Assembly (NCBI GenBank): GCA_003213275.1
Contig: QCNH01000008.1
Span: forward strand, 1 to 33,501
Origin: Prochlorococcus sp. AG-424-M03
Lineage (GTDB): Bacteria; Cyanobacteriota; Cyanobacteriia; PCC-6307; Cyanobiaceae
Direction of reading: 5' to 3'
DNA length: 33,501 nucleotides
Shown: piece by piece, positions 9,006-17,271 of the stretch
How positions within the stretch are numbered: the first letter of the stretch is position 1
How the letters are laid out: each line of letters starts with the position of its first letter
Notes under the pieces: generated by a model
Seen by the model: the letters and a program-made list of their open reading frames with translations, nothing else
Told to the model about the DNA's origin: nothing
Database searches by the model: none
Position numbers and translations under genes: made by a program

Positions 9006-10511
9006 TCAGCAAAAATCATTTATTTTAGACCTTAAATGGTTAATAAAATATTGAGGTGATAGTTCTTCATAAGTGACATTTCTTACCAATTCCATAGAAT
9101 TAACTGATCTACCATATTTATGGATATTATTTTTCAACCAAAAGATGATTTTTTGATATTCTCCATTTTCAATCAAATTATCAATCAAACCAATTTCCCT
9201 TTGCATTTGAGTAGATATTTGTGCACTTATAAGATGTCCTAAAAGATATGAGGGGAAGTATCCAAATGCCCCTTCACTCCAGTGAACATCCTGAAGGCAA
9301 CCCTCTGAATCATTAGTTGGTTTTATTCCTAAAAGTTGATCATATCTTTTATTCCATTCGTATGGGATTTCCTTGGCTGGCAAGCCTCCTTCAATTAAAT
9401 CTATTTCAAGTTCAGTTCTAATTAAAATGTGTAAACCATAGGTCAATTCATCTGCCTCAACCCTATTTAAACCTGCTTCCAAATGATTAATAGATTTCCA
9501 GAGTTCTAAATAATTATTAAGTGAACATCCAGCTGAAACAAAATTTTTGAAAAATCTTTTTGAAAAAGATTTAGATTTAACTATTCTATTTTCCCAAAAT
9601 AAAGATTGACTTTCATGAATACCCATAGATGTTGCTTGACCTAAAGGCCAAGCAAACCATTGATGGCTTTTAGATGGTAGACCCTGTTCATAAATTGAAT
9701 GCCCCCACTCATGTGCGGTTGCCAAAAAACTTGATAATGGTTCACCTTCAATAATTCTTGTAGTAATCCTATAGTCTTGAGGTCCCAATGTAATCGAAAA
9801 AGGATGCGGAGATTTTCCAACAATAACGAGATCTTTATCTCTTCCAAACTCATCTAGTAATTTAGAACATAGATTTTGTTGTGATTCTGAACTTAAATCC
9901 CAATGATTTTTTTTTGACTGTTTAATTCCGCTAATCAATTCTGGGATAGTTTCTTTCAATGGTTTAAACATTTTATTCAACCACTTCAAAGTCAATTCAG
10001 GCTCAAAAGGTTGGGCTAGAGTCTCCCATGGTGAATATTTATGAGATATTTGTTTTGCCTCTTCAATCCGTAATTTGACTAATTCTTCAAAGAATGGCAG
10101 AAAAATTTTAAAATCTGATTTTTGCTTAGCTTCTTGCCAGCTTTCATAGCCTTTAGATTTTGCCTTTGCTAAAGACTCAACTAATTTAGGATCTAAATTT
10201 CTTTCTCTATTAAATTCCTTTATTAATAGATCTATATTTCTTTCTTTATCTCTAATTAAAATTTGATTATCAGAATTTTGTTCCGTATCTAATAATTCAT
10301 TTTTAGCAGATTGTATTAAATGAGAAAACTCTTCAGAGGAATTTCTTTTATGTAATACTTTTGCAATATAGGTAAGTTGTTCAGACCTCCAAGATGCCCC
10401 TTTCTTTGGCATCCCAGTATTCTGATCCCAATAAAGTGCATTCTGGATTGAACCTAATATTTGAGTCTCTTTAAGATAAGCCCCTAGCTTATTCCATTGA
10501 ATTTCGGCCAA
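9006..10511 (-). CDS. Carboxypeptidase Taq family (M32) metallopeptidase
   Basis: A 501-aa zinc carboxypeptidase that trims residues from peptide C termini. Seen: YWDQNTGMP near residues 28-35, SPHPFSITLGPQDYRITTR near residues 234-252 (the HPF and DYRITT family motifs), HEWGH at 267-271 with two zinc-binding His and the catalytic Glu, and HESQSLFWENRI downstream that supplies the third ligand. Length matches the family. The start is TTG 10511, directly giving MAEIQWNKLG; the next internal Met comes only after the conserved YWDQN motif. Probably cytoplasmic peptide turnover. Confidence 0.94.
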   Translation of the reverse strand: MAEIQWNKLGAYLKETQILGSIQNALYWDQNTGMPKKGASWRSEQLTYIAKVLHKRNSSEEFSHLIQSAKNELLDTEQNSDNQILIRDKERNIDLLIKEFNRERNLDPKLVESLAKAKSKGYESWQEAKQKSDFKIFLPFFEELVKLRIEEAKQISHKYSPWETLAQPFEPELTLKWLNKMFKPLKETIPELISGIKQSKKNHWDLSSESQQNLCSKLLDEFGRDKDLVIVGKSPHPFSITLGPQDYRITTRIIEGEPLSSFLATAHEWGHSIYEQGLPSKSHQWFAWPLGQATSMGIHESQSLFWENRIVKSKSFSKRFFKNFVSAGCSLNNYLELWKSINHLEAGLNRVEADELTYGLHILIRTELEIDLIEGGLPAKEIPYEWNKRYDQLLGIKPTNDSEGCLQDVHWSEGAFGYFPSYLLGHLISAQISTQMQREIGLIDNLIENGEYQKIIFWLKNNIHKYGRSVNSMELVRNVTYEELSPQYFINHLRSKINDFC

Positions 10512-10619
10512 AAATTTAAATTTAATCTATTTTATTTTAAGATAAAAACTTAAATGCTTGAAGAAAAACATACATTGTTTCCCCATAATAGAATATTAAA
10601 TAGATAGTTTTTGACTTAC

Positions 10620-11105
10620 ATGGAACAAATATTTTCTAAATTAGAGTTTTTAACCAATGGCGAGGGTTTTGTTAATATCACAGATGATTTAAATTTTTTT
10701 ATTGAGAAAAATAATTTTGATTCAGGAATTTGCAATTTAACTTCACTTCATACCAGTTGCAGCTTAACTATTAATGAGAATGCTGATCCGAATGTCCTAA
10801 GGGACTTAAAAAAATATATGCAATCTATAGTTCCATATGAGTCCTATTTAACATTATCAAAAAATAGAGAAGAAATTTTCTATAAACATTATCAAGAAGG
10901 ATCTGACGATATGCCAGCACATATTAAAACATCCTTAACAAACACTTGTTTATCTTTGAGTTTTCAAGAAGGTAAAATTTTGCTTGGCACATGGCAAGCA
11001 GTTTATTTATGGGAACATAGATTTGATCAAAAAGATAGAATTATAAATGTACATATAATTGGTGAGAAAAAGCAAAATAAATATAATGTAATAAACTCAC
11101 ACTAA
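10620..11105 (+). CDS. YjbQ/UPF0047 family protein
   Basis: A 161-aa protein of the YjbQ family, sometimes annotated as a secondary thiamine-phosphate synthase; the true role is uncertain. Seen: LTSLHTSCSLTINENADP with its conserved His, GSDDMPAHIKTSL with a second His, and LGTWQAVYLWEHR near the C terminus, all family hallmarks. I prefer ATG 10620 (MEQIFSKLEF) to the TTG nine bases upstream. It is followed after 7 bp by the pterin dehydratase gene, probably in one transcript. Confidence 0.88.
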   Translation: MEQIFSKLEFLTNGEGFVNITDDLNFFIEKNNFDSGICNLTSLHTSCSLTINENADPNVLRDLKKYMQSIVPYESYLTLSKNREEIFYKHYQEGSDDMPAHIKTSLTNTCLSLSFQEGKILLGTWQAVYLWEHRFDQKDRIINVHIIGEKKQNKYNVINSH

Positions 11106-11112
11106 TTATTTA

Positions 11113-11403
11113 ATGGAACCTTACCTTTTACAAAATGGGGAATTGAAAGAATTAGTTTTTAAAATACCTGGCTGGGAAATTAATCCTAAACTAATCCAAA
11201 GAGAATTTAACTTCGCCAATTTTATTGAAGCCTTCTCTTTTATGACTAAAGTTGCTTTAATTTGCGAGAAATACAACCACCACCCTAACTGGGAAAATGT
11301 TTATTCAAAAGTAATAATTAGATTAAATACACATGATTTGGGAGGTATTACAAATATGGATCAAACATTAGCTTTGGAAATCAATAAAATTTTCGATAAT
11401 TAA
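11113..11403 (+). CDS. Pterin-4a-carbinolamine dehydratase-like protein
   Basis: A 96-aa protein of the PCD/DCoH family. The active-site signature EKYNHHPNW is present near residues 53-61, followed by VIIRLNTHDLGGIT, which contains the third conserved His and Asp. The enzyme dehydrates 4a-hydroxytetrahydropterin; in bacteria without aromatic hydroxylases it is thought to help recycle or support folate-related pterins, or molybdopterin-type cofactors. No aromatic amino acid hydroxylase gene is visible in this window, so the physiological role is open. Start ATG 11113; it sits between the YjbQ gene and the CobW gene on one strand. Confidence 0.93.
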   Translation: MEPYLLQNGELKELVFKIPGWEINPKLIQREFNFANFIEAFSFMTKVALICEKYNHHPNWENVYSKVIIRLNTHDLGGITNMDQTLALEINKIFDN

Positions 11404-11439
11404 AATTACAAATATATTTTTTTTAAAGAATTCGTCAAA

Positions 11440-12486
11440 ATGTCCAAAAAGTTATTACCAGTTACCATTATTAGTGGATTTTTAGGTTCTGGCAAAACCA
11501 CACTTCTAAACCATATATTAAAAAATCAAGTTGGCATTAAAACAGCTGTTTTAGTTAATGAATTTGGAGAGATTGGCATAGATAATGACTTAATAATAAA
11601 AGGCTCAGAAGATATGATCGAATTAAACAATGGATGTATATGTTGCTCGATAAATGGCGAATTATTAAATACAGTATCCAAAGTTTTAGAAAGATCTGAA
11701 AAAATAGACTATTTAGTTGTTGAGACAACTGGGCTAGCAGATCCATTACCAGTAGCCATGACATTTGCGGCTGGTGATCTTAGAGAAAAAGTAAGACTAG
11801 ATTCGATAATAACTGTTATTGATGGAGAAAATTTTGATTTTAAAATTAAAAATACAAGTGTCGCCTACTCTCAAATTTTATACGGAGATATCCTCCTTCT
11901 AAATAAATGTGATTTAGTGGATGAAGAACAATTAAAAAAAATAGAAAAGTTTATACATAACATAAAAAAAGAACCAAGGATCTTGAGATCAATCAATAGT
12001 AAAGTCGGATTACAAGCAATAATGAGTGTAGGTCTATTTGAAACAGATACTTTCCAATTTGAAAAGAGGGAGGGGGATGTAGAAGACAATTCACACGATC
12101 ATTCCTCTCATTCACACGATCATTCTTCTCATTCACACGATCATTCTTCTCATTCACACGATCATTCCTCTCATTCACACGATCTAATTAATAGTATCGA
12201 AGGTTTTACATCAATTTCTTATGAGACATTTGAACCATTTTCCCTTAGGAAGTTTCAATATTTCTTAGATAATCAAATATCACAAAATGTATTTAGAGCA
12301 AAAGGAATCTTATGGTTTATGGAAAGCGAAAGAAAACACATTTTTCACTTATCGGGGAAACGGTTTTCTCTAGATGATGAAGAATGGACAAAAGAAAAAT
12401 CTAACAAGATAGTATTAATCGGGAAAAACTTAGATCATCAAACTATTAAGAATCAACTTTCTTCCTGTAGATTTAATACAAATTAG
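11440..12486 (+). CDS. CobW/COG0523 family GTP-dependent metallochaperone with His-rich linker
   Basis: A 348-aa G3E-family GTPase. Seen: Walker A GFLGSGKTT at 13-21, NEFGEIGID near 40-48, the metal-binding CxCC motif GCICC at 65-69, ETTGLADP at 95-102 and the guanine-binding NKCD at 155-158. Residues 218-248 are a His/Asp/Ser repeat (SHDHSSH units) that probably binds metal. A CobW C-terminal domain follows. Members deliver zinc or other metals to client proteins; a role in cobalamin synthesis is a historical name only. The permease gene starts 26 bp downstream on the same strand. The metal involved cannot be read from sequence. Confidence 0.92.
   Translation: MSKKLLPVTIISGFLGSGKTTLLNHILKNQVGIKTAVLVNEFGEIGIDNDLIIKGSEDMIELNNGCICCSINGELLNTVSKVLERSEKIDYLVVETTGLADPLPVAMTFAAGDLREKVRLDSIITVIDGENFDFKIKNTSVAYSQILYGDILLLNKCDLVDEEQLKKIEKFIHNIKKEPRILRSINSKVGLQAIMSVGLFETDTFQFEKREGDVEDNSHDHSSHSHDHSSHSHDHSSHSHDHSSHSHDLINSIEGFTSISYETFEPFSLRKFQYFLDNQISQNVFRAKGILWFMESERKHIFHLSGKRFSLDDEEWTKEKSNKIVLIGKNLDHQTIKNQLSSCRFNTN
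12091..12183 (+). repeat. 21-bp tandem repeat inside the CobW gene
   Basis: Four full 21-bp units at 12091-12111, 12112-12132, 12133-12153 and 12154-12174, plus nine bases of a fifth. Each encodes SHDHSSH. Units 1 and 4 differ from units 2 and 3 by one silent base (CCT against CTT). The near identity at DNA level suggests recent expansion by slippage; as the unit is a multiple of three, copy-number change keeps the frame. Confidence 0.97.
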
Positions 12487-12512
12487 AGTACATAATAAGG
12501 TTTAAGCAATTT

Positions 12513-14051
12513 TTGAAAATACTTATTAAAGAATTTAAAAAAGCAGTAAGGGAATTAAAACCTTTTTATATCTCTTCGTTTATAGTTGCACTTTTAGTAA
12601 TTATACCCATTTCCAATTTTCTTCTAGAAGGAATTAAATATGTTTTAGGTGGGAACTTTTCATTAGGAATTGCAGGAAGAGAAGAGGTAATAGGCACGCT
12701 AAAAATTTTAGCGCTGACAAGTTTATTTGGAGGGGGTTTAGGGACCTTAAATGGATGGTTACTTTCAAATTGTGATTTTAGATTCAGGAAAGTTCTACGT
12801 ATTTGTCAGCTAATTCCACTTGCTGCTCCAGCATATCTAATAACAGCTGTTTTGCAGGATTTAGGAAGTATTTTTGGGTATCAAGTAACTGGTTTATGGT
12901 GGGGGGTTTTAATACTTTCAATTTCTACTTATCCTTATGTATACATTCTTGCTAACGAAAGTTTTAACAAATTTGGAGTTAATCAAATAAATGCTAGTAG
13001 AGGATTAGGAGTTGGGCCTTGGAGGAGCTTCTTTAAAGTCGCTTTCCCAATGGCATTACCAGCGCTAATAACAGGAATAAGTTTAATGTGCATGGAAGTA
13101 ATGAATGAATTAGGTACATTTGAATTGTTAAATATTCCAAGTATTTCTTCTGGAATAGCTGAAAATTGGATTTTTGAGGGTAATCCCAAAAGTGCTATTG
13201 GATTATCTTTGGTAGCCTTATTAATAATTTTCACTTTAATTATTTTTGAAAAATTCTCAAGAAGAAAATCAAAGAGGTGGAGTGACAATCCTGCCTCACA
13301 AGATTCACAAGGATGGGAATTAAAAAATTATAGAGCTTTTTTTGCAATCCTCATATCCTTATTCCCTCCAATTTTTTCTTTTGGAATTCCATCATTTTGG
13401 GTTCTAATAAATATTGATCAAATCCAAAAAGGCTTATCTATAGAATTGCTTTCACTATCATTAAGGACTATTAGCCTTGGTCTTTTTACTGCATTAATAA
13501 CGATGCTTTTTTCTTTAATACTTTCTTTATCTAGCCGTCAAAATAAAAGCTTATTACTAAAACTCACTACAAATCTTGCAGGAATAGGTTACGCGATCCC
13601 AGGAACAGTATTAGCTCTATCTTTAATAAGCATTTCTTCGTCAAAATTCAAATTCATGGCTATTGGCTTACTAATTTGGGGTTACCTTGTCCGATTTCTG
13701 ACTATTTCAAAAGGTTCTATTGACTCAAGTCTTGAAAGAATTTCTCCTAGTCTGGATGAGGCTGCACTAGGACTAGGTGAGAACTGGCTGGGAATTATAA
13801 AAAGGATTCATTTACCTTTACTACAAGGTCCAATATTTGTTGGCTCACTTTTAGTTTTTGTAGACACTATAAAAGAATTACCCATTACATTTCTTTTAAG
13901 ACCATTCGATTTCGATACATTATCCGTGAGAATATATCAATATGCCGGAGATGAAAGAATGATCGAGGCAATATTACCGGCAATTTTTATCATGACTTTA
14001 GGACTTATTGCATCGATTACATTGATACCGAGTTTAGAAAAAAAAAATTAA
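12513..14051 (+). CDS. Iron(III)-type ABC transporter permease (FutB/AfuB-like, two-domain)
   Basis: A 512-aa inner-membrane protein with about 12 hydrophobic segments, formed by two fused permease domains. Each carries the EAA loop that docks the ATPase: ASRGLGVGPWRSFFKVAFP near residues 163-181 and DEAALGLGENWLGIIKRIHLP near residues 412-432. The fused two-domain form is typical of ferric iron transporters; thiamine and spermidine types look similar, so substrate is inferred. The start is a TTG at 12513. No binding protein or ATPase gene lies in the window, so partners must be encoded elsewhere. Its stop overlaps the stop of the convergent membrane protein gene by four bases. Confidence 0.85.
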   Translation: MKILIKEFKKAVRELKPFYISSFIVALLVIIPISNFLLEGIKYVLGGNFSLGIAGREEVIGTLKILALTSLFGGGLGTLNGWLLSNCDFRFRKVLRICQLIPLAAPAYLITAVLQDLGSIFGYQVTGLWWGVLILSISTYPYVYILANESFNKFGVNQINASRGLGVGPWRSFFKVAFPMALPALITGISLMCMEVMNELGTFELLNIPSISSGIAENWIFEGNPKSAIGLSLVALLIIFTLIIFEKFSRRKSKRWSDNPASQDSQGWELKNYRAFFAILISLFPPIFSFGIPSFWVLINIDQIQKGLSIELLSLSLRTISLGLFTALITMLFSLILSLSSRQNKSLLLKLTTNLAGIGYAIPGTVLALSLISISSSKFKFMAIGLLIWGYLVRFLTISKGSIDSSLERISPSLDEAALGLGENWLGIIKRIHLPLLQGPIFVGSLLVFVDTIKELPITFLLRPFDFDTLSVRIYQYAGDERMIEAILPAIFIMTLGLIASITLIPSLEKKN

Positions 14052-15004
14052 ATTCTTTTTATCAGTTTTCTAATCAAAAAAGGGAAGCTTAAGAAGAAAT
14101 CTGCCAATGTAGAAATAAACCTAAAATAAATTAAGCTTACAAGAATTGTATTTTGAGGAATATTTCTGCCAACAAGAAAAAGGAAACAAGCTTCAAAAAC
14201 GCCAACTCCACTAGGAGCTGCTGGGATTATCAAACCTATAGACCATGACAAAGAAAAGATTACTAATAAGAAAACGATGTTGAGTGTATTATTCGTATAA
14301 AAAGTAGTTAAGCAAATATAAAACCCAATAAATTTAGATATTACAAAACCAATTTCAAGTAAAAATGCTTTGGTAGGAAAAAAAGAAATAATATTTATTC
14401 TCTTTTCAAATTGATCCTTTAACTTTACAAGTCTCAAGACTTGAAATACTTTTCCTTTAAGAGACTCTAATCTTTTTAATAAAAGGTAAATTAATTTCCT
14501 ATTGAGGAATACTAAAGGCAAAATAAAAAAAAAGTATACAGGTGAAAAAATTACTCCCAGAGATACCAACAGACAAGATCCACTCAACATAAAATAAGGT
14601 TCTATTAAGGTCGAATAAAAAGCAATCTGAGGATTACTTATTTTTTGTATAAAATTAAATCTTTCAACAAAATGCCAAATTCCACCTGGAACGTATTTAA
14701 GAATATTAGTTAGAACATAAAAAGATACTAGATTATTTCTTTTACATTCTTTCCCGAACCAATTAACTATATATTTCCATGAGTAAGCGTTCAGAAAAAT
14801 ACTTAAAACACAAAATAAAAAAGATAGAGATAGATTAATTCCATTTTTTTCTAAATTGATATCAAAAGAAATTTGATCAAAATTATAAAAAAAATAAATG
14901 AAAAAATATAACAAGCTTGATATAAAGAAAATACTCTTTAAGCAACTAAAATTAATTTTCTTAAAAAATTCCCAAGATAATTGATTACTTATATTTAATT
15001 TCAT
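14048..15004 (-). CDS. Flippase-like integral membrane protein (UPF0104/LPG synthase TM family)
   Basis: A 318-aa protein with about eight membrane helices and basic loops. Family marks seen: a KYVPGGIWHFVER segment near residues 103-115 and IPAAPSGVGVFEACFLFLVG near residues 259-278, the conserved Pro-Gly and Glu-containing stretch of lysyltransferase-domain-free LPG synthase relatives (UPF0104). Members are thought to move or modify lipid-linked substrates; the substrate here is unknown. It starts within the larC stop codon as an ATGA overlap, so it is probably translated by coupling after larC. Confidence 0.75.
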   Translation of the reverse strand: MKLNISNQLSWEFFKKINFSCLKSIFFISSLLYFFIYFFYNFDQISFDINLEKNGINLSLSFLFCVLSIFLNAYSWKYIVNWFGKECKRNNLVSFYVLTNILKYVPGGIWHFVERFNFIQKISNPQIAFYSTLIEPYFMLSGSCLLVSLGVIFSPVYFFFILPLVFLNRKLIYLLLKRLESLKGKVFQVLRLVKLKDQFEKRINIISFFPTKAFLLEIGFVISKFIGFYICLTTFYTNNTLNIVFLLVIFSLSWSIGLIIPAAPSGVGVFEACFLFLVGRNIPQNTILVSLIYFRFISTLADFFLSFPFLIRKLIKRI

Positions 15005-16227
15005 TTCCAGTTTTCGAAAGCTTTAAATTTTGTACTTGATTCTTCTATTATTTTTCTTATTTCTTCAGTTGATTTTTTATAGTCTAGTTTTAACCTCAAA
15101 ACTTCGTCATTTTCTGGTTTCATAGTGATTGATCCATCTGGTTTTAAAGTCTGTTTAACTTTTATTTTTCCAAAAGTCGTTGAACATTCTCCTCTTCTTC
15201 TAAGTAATATCCACCTAGATTGGATCCTTTCACGAACTCCGATGGTATTGGAATAATCAAACCATAATCTCCTAAAGTATTCTCTTTTGTCTTTTGGTAA
15301 GATTGCTTGAATAGAAAATCCAATTCTATTTTTTTTCATGTTAATAGCTTGATAAGAAACGTCGTAAGCTCCCTCATTTCTCAGTTGTTCTACAAAATTT
15401 GATATATCTTCAGGCGTTTGATCATCAATCCATGCTTCTTGAACAGATATCTCTTCATACTTTGGATTGATTTGTTGATTAATAGAAGAATCCTCAAATG
15501 AAGTAATTTTATAAACTCTAACCAAATTGGGGAATGGGAATTTTAGATTACCAATACCTACACCATAAGAATTAATAGAATATTTGGAAGGAGGTTGAAG
15601 ATAGTCAACTAAATTGGCAAGTAAAGCAATGCCAGTAGGTGTTGATAATTCTCCCTCTATTGATTCAAAGCTTGATATAACCTTTATATTTGTTTTTCTT
15701 ATAAGCTCTATTACAGCAGGAGGGGGGACAGATAATTTTCCATGTTCAGTTTGAACAAAACCTTTTCCCAACATTGGTTCATTGCAATAAACCTTTTTAG
15801 GATTTAAGTAGTTTAATGCAGCACATACTCCTATGATATCCACTAATGAATCTATAGCTCCAATTTCATGAAAATGAACATCCTCAGATTTGATGCCATG
15901 AACTTTTCCTTCCGCATTTGCTAAAGATTCAAATACTTTGTAAATTAGTTGCTGTAATTTAATTTCTAAGTGACCATTTAAAATAAGTTCTTTGATACTT
16001 CCCCAATTTCTTTGTTTTGAATCGCAATCAATATTCTCAACTCTAGCCTTGATCCCCCTGATTGAGAGACTTTCAGATTCTTTAAAATCTAGATTATATA
16101 GATCCTTTAATCCAAGATCAATAAGTGGTTGTTCAATTACTTTTTTAGGCACACCTAAGTCATAAAAAGCTCCTAACAACATATCTCCAGAAATCCCTGG
16201 AGCACATTCAATTAAAATATCTTCCAT
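15001..16227 (-). CDS. larC: Nickel pincer cofactor biosynthesis protein LarC
   Basis: A 408-aa LarC/DUF111 protein. In lactobacilli LarC inserts nickel into the pincer cofactor of lactate racemase using CTP. Seen: ECAPGISGDMLLGAFYDLG at residues 8-26, SEDVHFHEIGAIDSLVDIIG near residues 118-137, ELSTPTGIALLANL near residues 193-206, and a C-terminal half with RRRGEC. The gene is one continuous frame; in Lactobacillus plantarum it needs a programmed frameshift. No larA, larB or larE is visible in the window, so its client is unclear. The downstream gene overlaps by four bases. Confidence 0.93.
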   Translation of the reverse strand: MEDILIECAPGISGDMLLGAFYDLGVPKKVIEQPLIDLGLKDLYNLDFKESESLSIRGIKARVENIDCDSKQRNWGSIKELILNGHLEIKLQQLIYKVFESLANAEGKVHGIKSEDVHFHEIGAIDSLVDIIGVCAALNYLNPKKVYCNEPMLGKGFVQTEHGKLSVPPPAVIELIRKTNIKVISSFESIEGELSTPTGIALLANLVDYLQPPSKYSINSYGVGIGNLKFPFPNLVRVYKITSFEDSSINQQINPKYEEISVQEAWIDDQTPEDISNFVEQLRNEGAYDVSYQAINMKKNRIGFSIQAILPKDKREYFRRLWFDYSNTIGVRERIQSRWILLRRRGECSTTFGKIKVKQTLKPDGSITMKPENDEVLRLKLDYKKSTEEIRKIIEESSTKFKAFENWK

Positions 16228-16284
16228 AAATCTTAGATTTCTTGGGGGGTCAAAATTGCTATGTCGTTCAGATTTTAATTCTAA

Positions 16285-16881
16285 TTAATTTTTAGAAAGA
16301 TTTTTTTTAATAACTTTGTATTTAAGTAATTTCAATGAATTTCTATCTCTGATGACATCTAAACATACAAAGCTATTAAGAAGTTCAAGAGAAAGTTCCC
16401 CTTTTATTGCTAATTTAAAATTTTTATTTTTTAAATTATGTAGTTTGGGAAGAGAATAAATTTTAATAACAAACTCTTTCTTTTGAGCGTTTACAAAAAC
16501 CAATTCTCCCCTAACAGAAAAATAATTATCTTTCAAACCAAATTCGTTTAATAATTTGGAAATATTTGTTTTTGAAGAATCATTGGGCAGGTCATTAAGT
16601 TCATAAGGATCCCAGACCCCAGCAATTTGTAAATGCAAATTTTGAGTATTTTTATTCTTTGGATAAACAATCCAAAAATAATTTTTCTTTAAATCAATAT
16701 GTTTTTTTAAAAGAGATAATGCTTTTCCTAAGACAACTGTTTCAATTTTCTCACCTTCTTGATCAGTTAAAGACCCTCTATTTATTTGCTTACTATCATG
16801 GGGAATAAACTTAGCATTAACAATGCCAATAGCTCTGTACTGTAATTGATTCGTAACTGTTGGGATAGGATTCTTTAGCAT
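16285..16881 (-). CDS. Conserved protein of unknown function, 198 aa
   Basis: I do not recognise this family with confidence. The protein is basic and soluble, with alternating strand-like stretches: NQLQYRAIGIVNAKFIP at the start, ETVVLGKALSLLKKHIDL, YFWIVYPKNK, LHLQIAGVWDPYEL, YFSVRGELVFVNAQKK and FVIKIYSLPK. The RAIGIVNAKFIP opening and the central VWDPY suggest a beta-rich fold that occurs in other cyanobacteria, from memory. The C-terminal tail is Lys-rich. It lies 57 bp upstream of larC on the same strand and may share its transcript. Confidence 0.6.
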   Translation of the reverse strand: MLKNPIPTVTNQLQYRAIGIVNAKFIPHDSKQINRGSLTDQEGEKIETVVLGKALSLLKKHIDLKKNYFWIVYPKNKNTQNLHLQIAGVWDPYELNDLPNDSSKTNISKLLNEFGLKDNYFSVRGELVFVNAQKKEFVIKIYSLPKLHNLKNKNFKLAIKGELSLELLNSFVCLDVIRDRNSLKLLKYKVIKKNLSKN

Positions 16882-16905
16882 ATTAATATTTTAAAATTTA
16901 TGGTC

Positions 16906-17199
16906 TTAAATTTTTTGTTTTTCCTCCAAAATATTAAACGACTCTAACGCATCGTCCAAAGCATCAGAGGGGTTAGTAGCATCATTTAAACTGTTATATC
17001 TCCTTATCATTTCTACAATTTCAAATGGATTAGTTGGAAAAGCAGAACTATCCTCTTCTGTTTTCGTAGAGGTTTCGATTTGAAACTCATCAAATAAATA
17101 TTCAGCCTTTATGTAAACACCTTTTATAGAAATTAGGGTGATTAAAAAAATAACTAAAGTCATTGCTTTAGAAAGCTTTTTAAAAAAATAATTTTTCAT
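16906..17199 (-). CDS. Small exported or membrane-anchored protein of unknown function
   Basis: A 97-aa protein from ATG 17199; a TTG 15 bases upstream is possible but less likely. Residues 1-14 are basic, residues 15-27 are hydrophobic (TLVIFLITLISIK), then the protein turns acidic with NPFEIVEMIRRYNSLNDAT and a final helix of DALDDALESFNIL. This reads as a signal peptide or anchor followed by a small periplasmic or lumenal acidic domain. No family recognised. It stands 24 bp upstream of the 198-aa gene on the same strand, suggesting one operon, and is divergent from xth. Confidence 0.6.
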   Translation of the reverse strand: MKNYFFKKLSKAMTLVIFLITLISIKGVYIKAEYLFDEFQIETSTKTEEDSSAFPTNPFEIVEMIRRYNSLNDATNPSDALDDALESFNILEEKQKI

Positions 17200-17271
17200 T
17201 TTATTTGATTTCAAAATTCTTTAACGCCAAAAATTTCTGCTAATTTAATCTTACATAAATTTGGTAGAAAT

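Noticed and set aside
11993-12178. Minus-strand open frame rich in Asn-Asp-Arg-Val repeats
   Set aside because: It is only the antisense reading of the His/Asp/Ser repeat in the CobW gene; periodic DNA gives open frames on both strands.
12091-12183. Tandem repeats as a possible CRISPR array
   Set aside because: No spacers between units, and the repeat is in frame within a gene.
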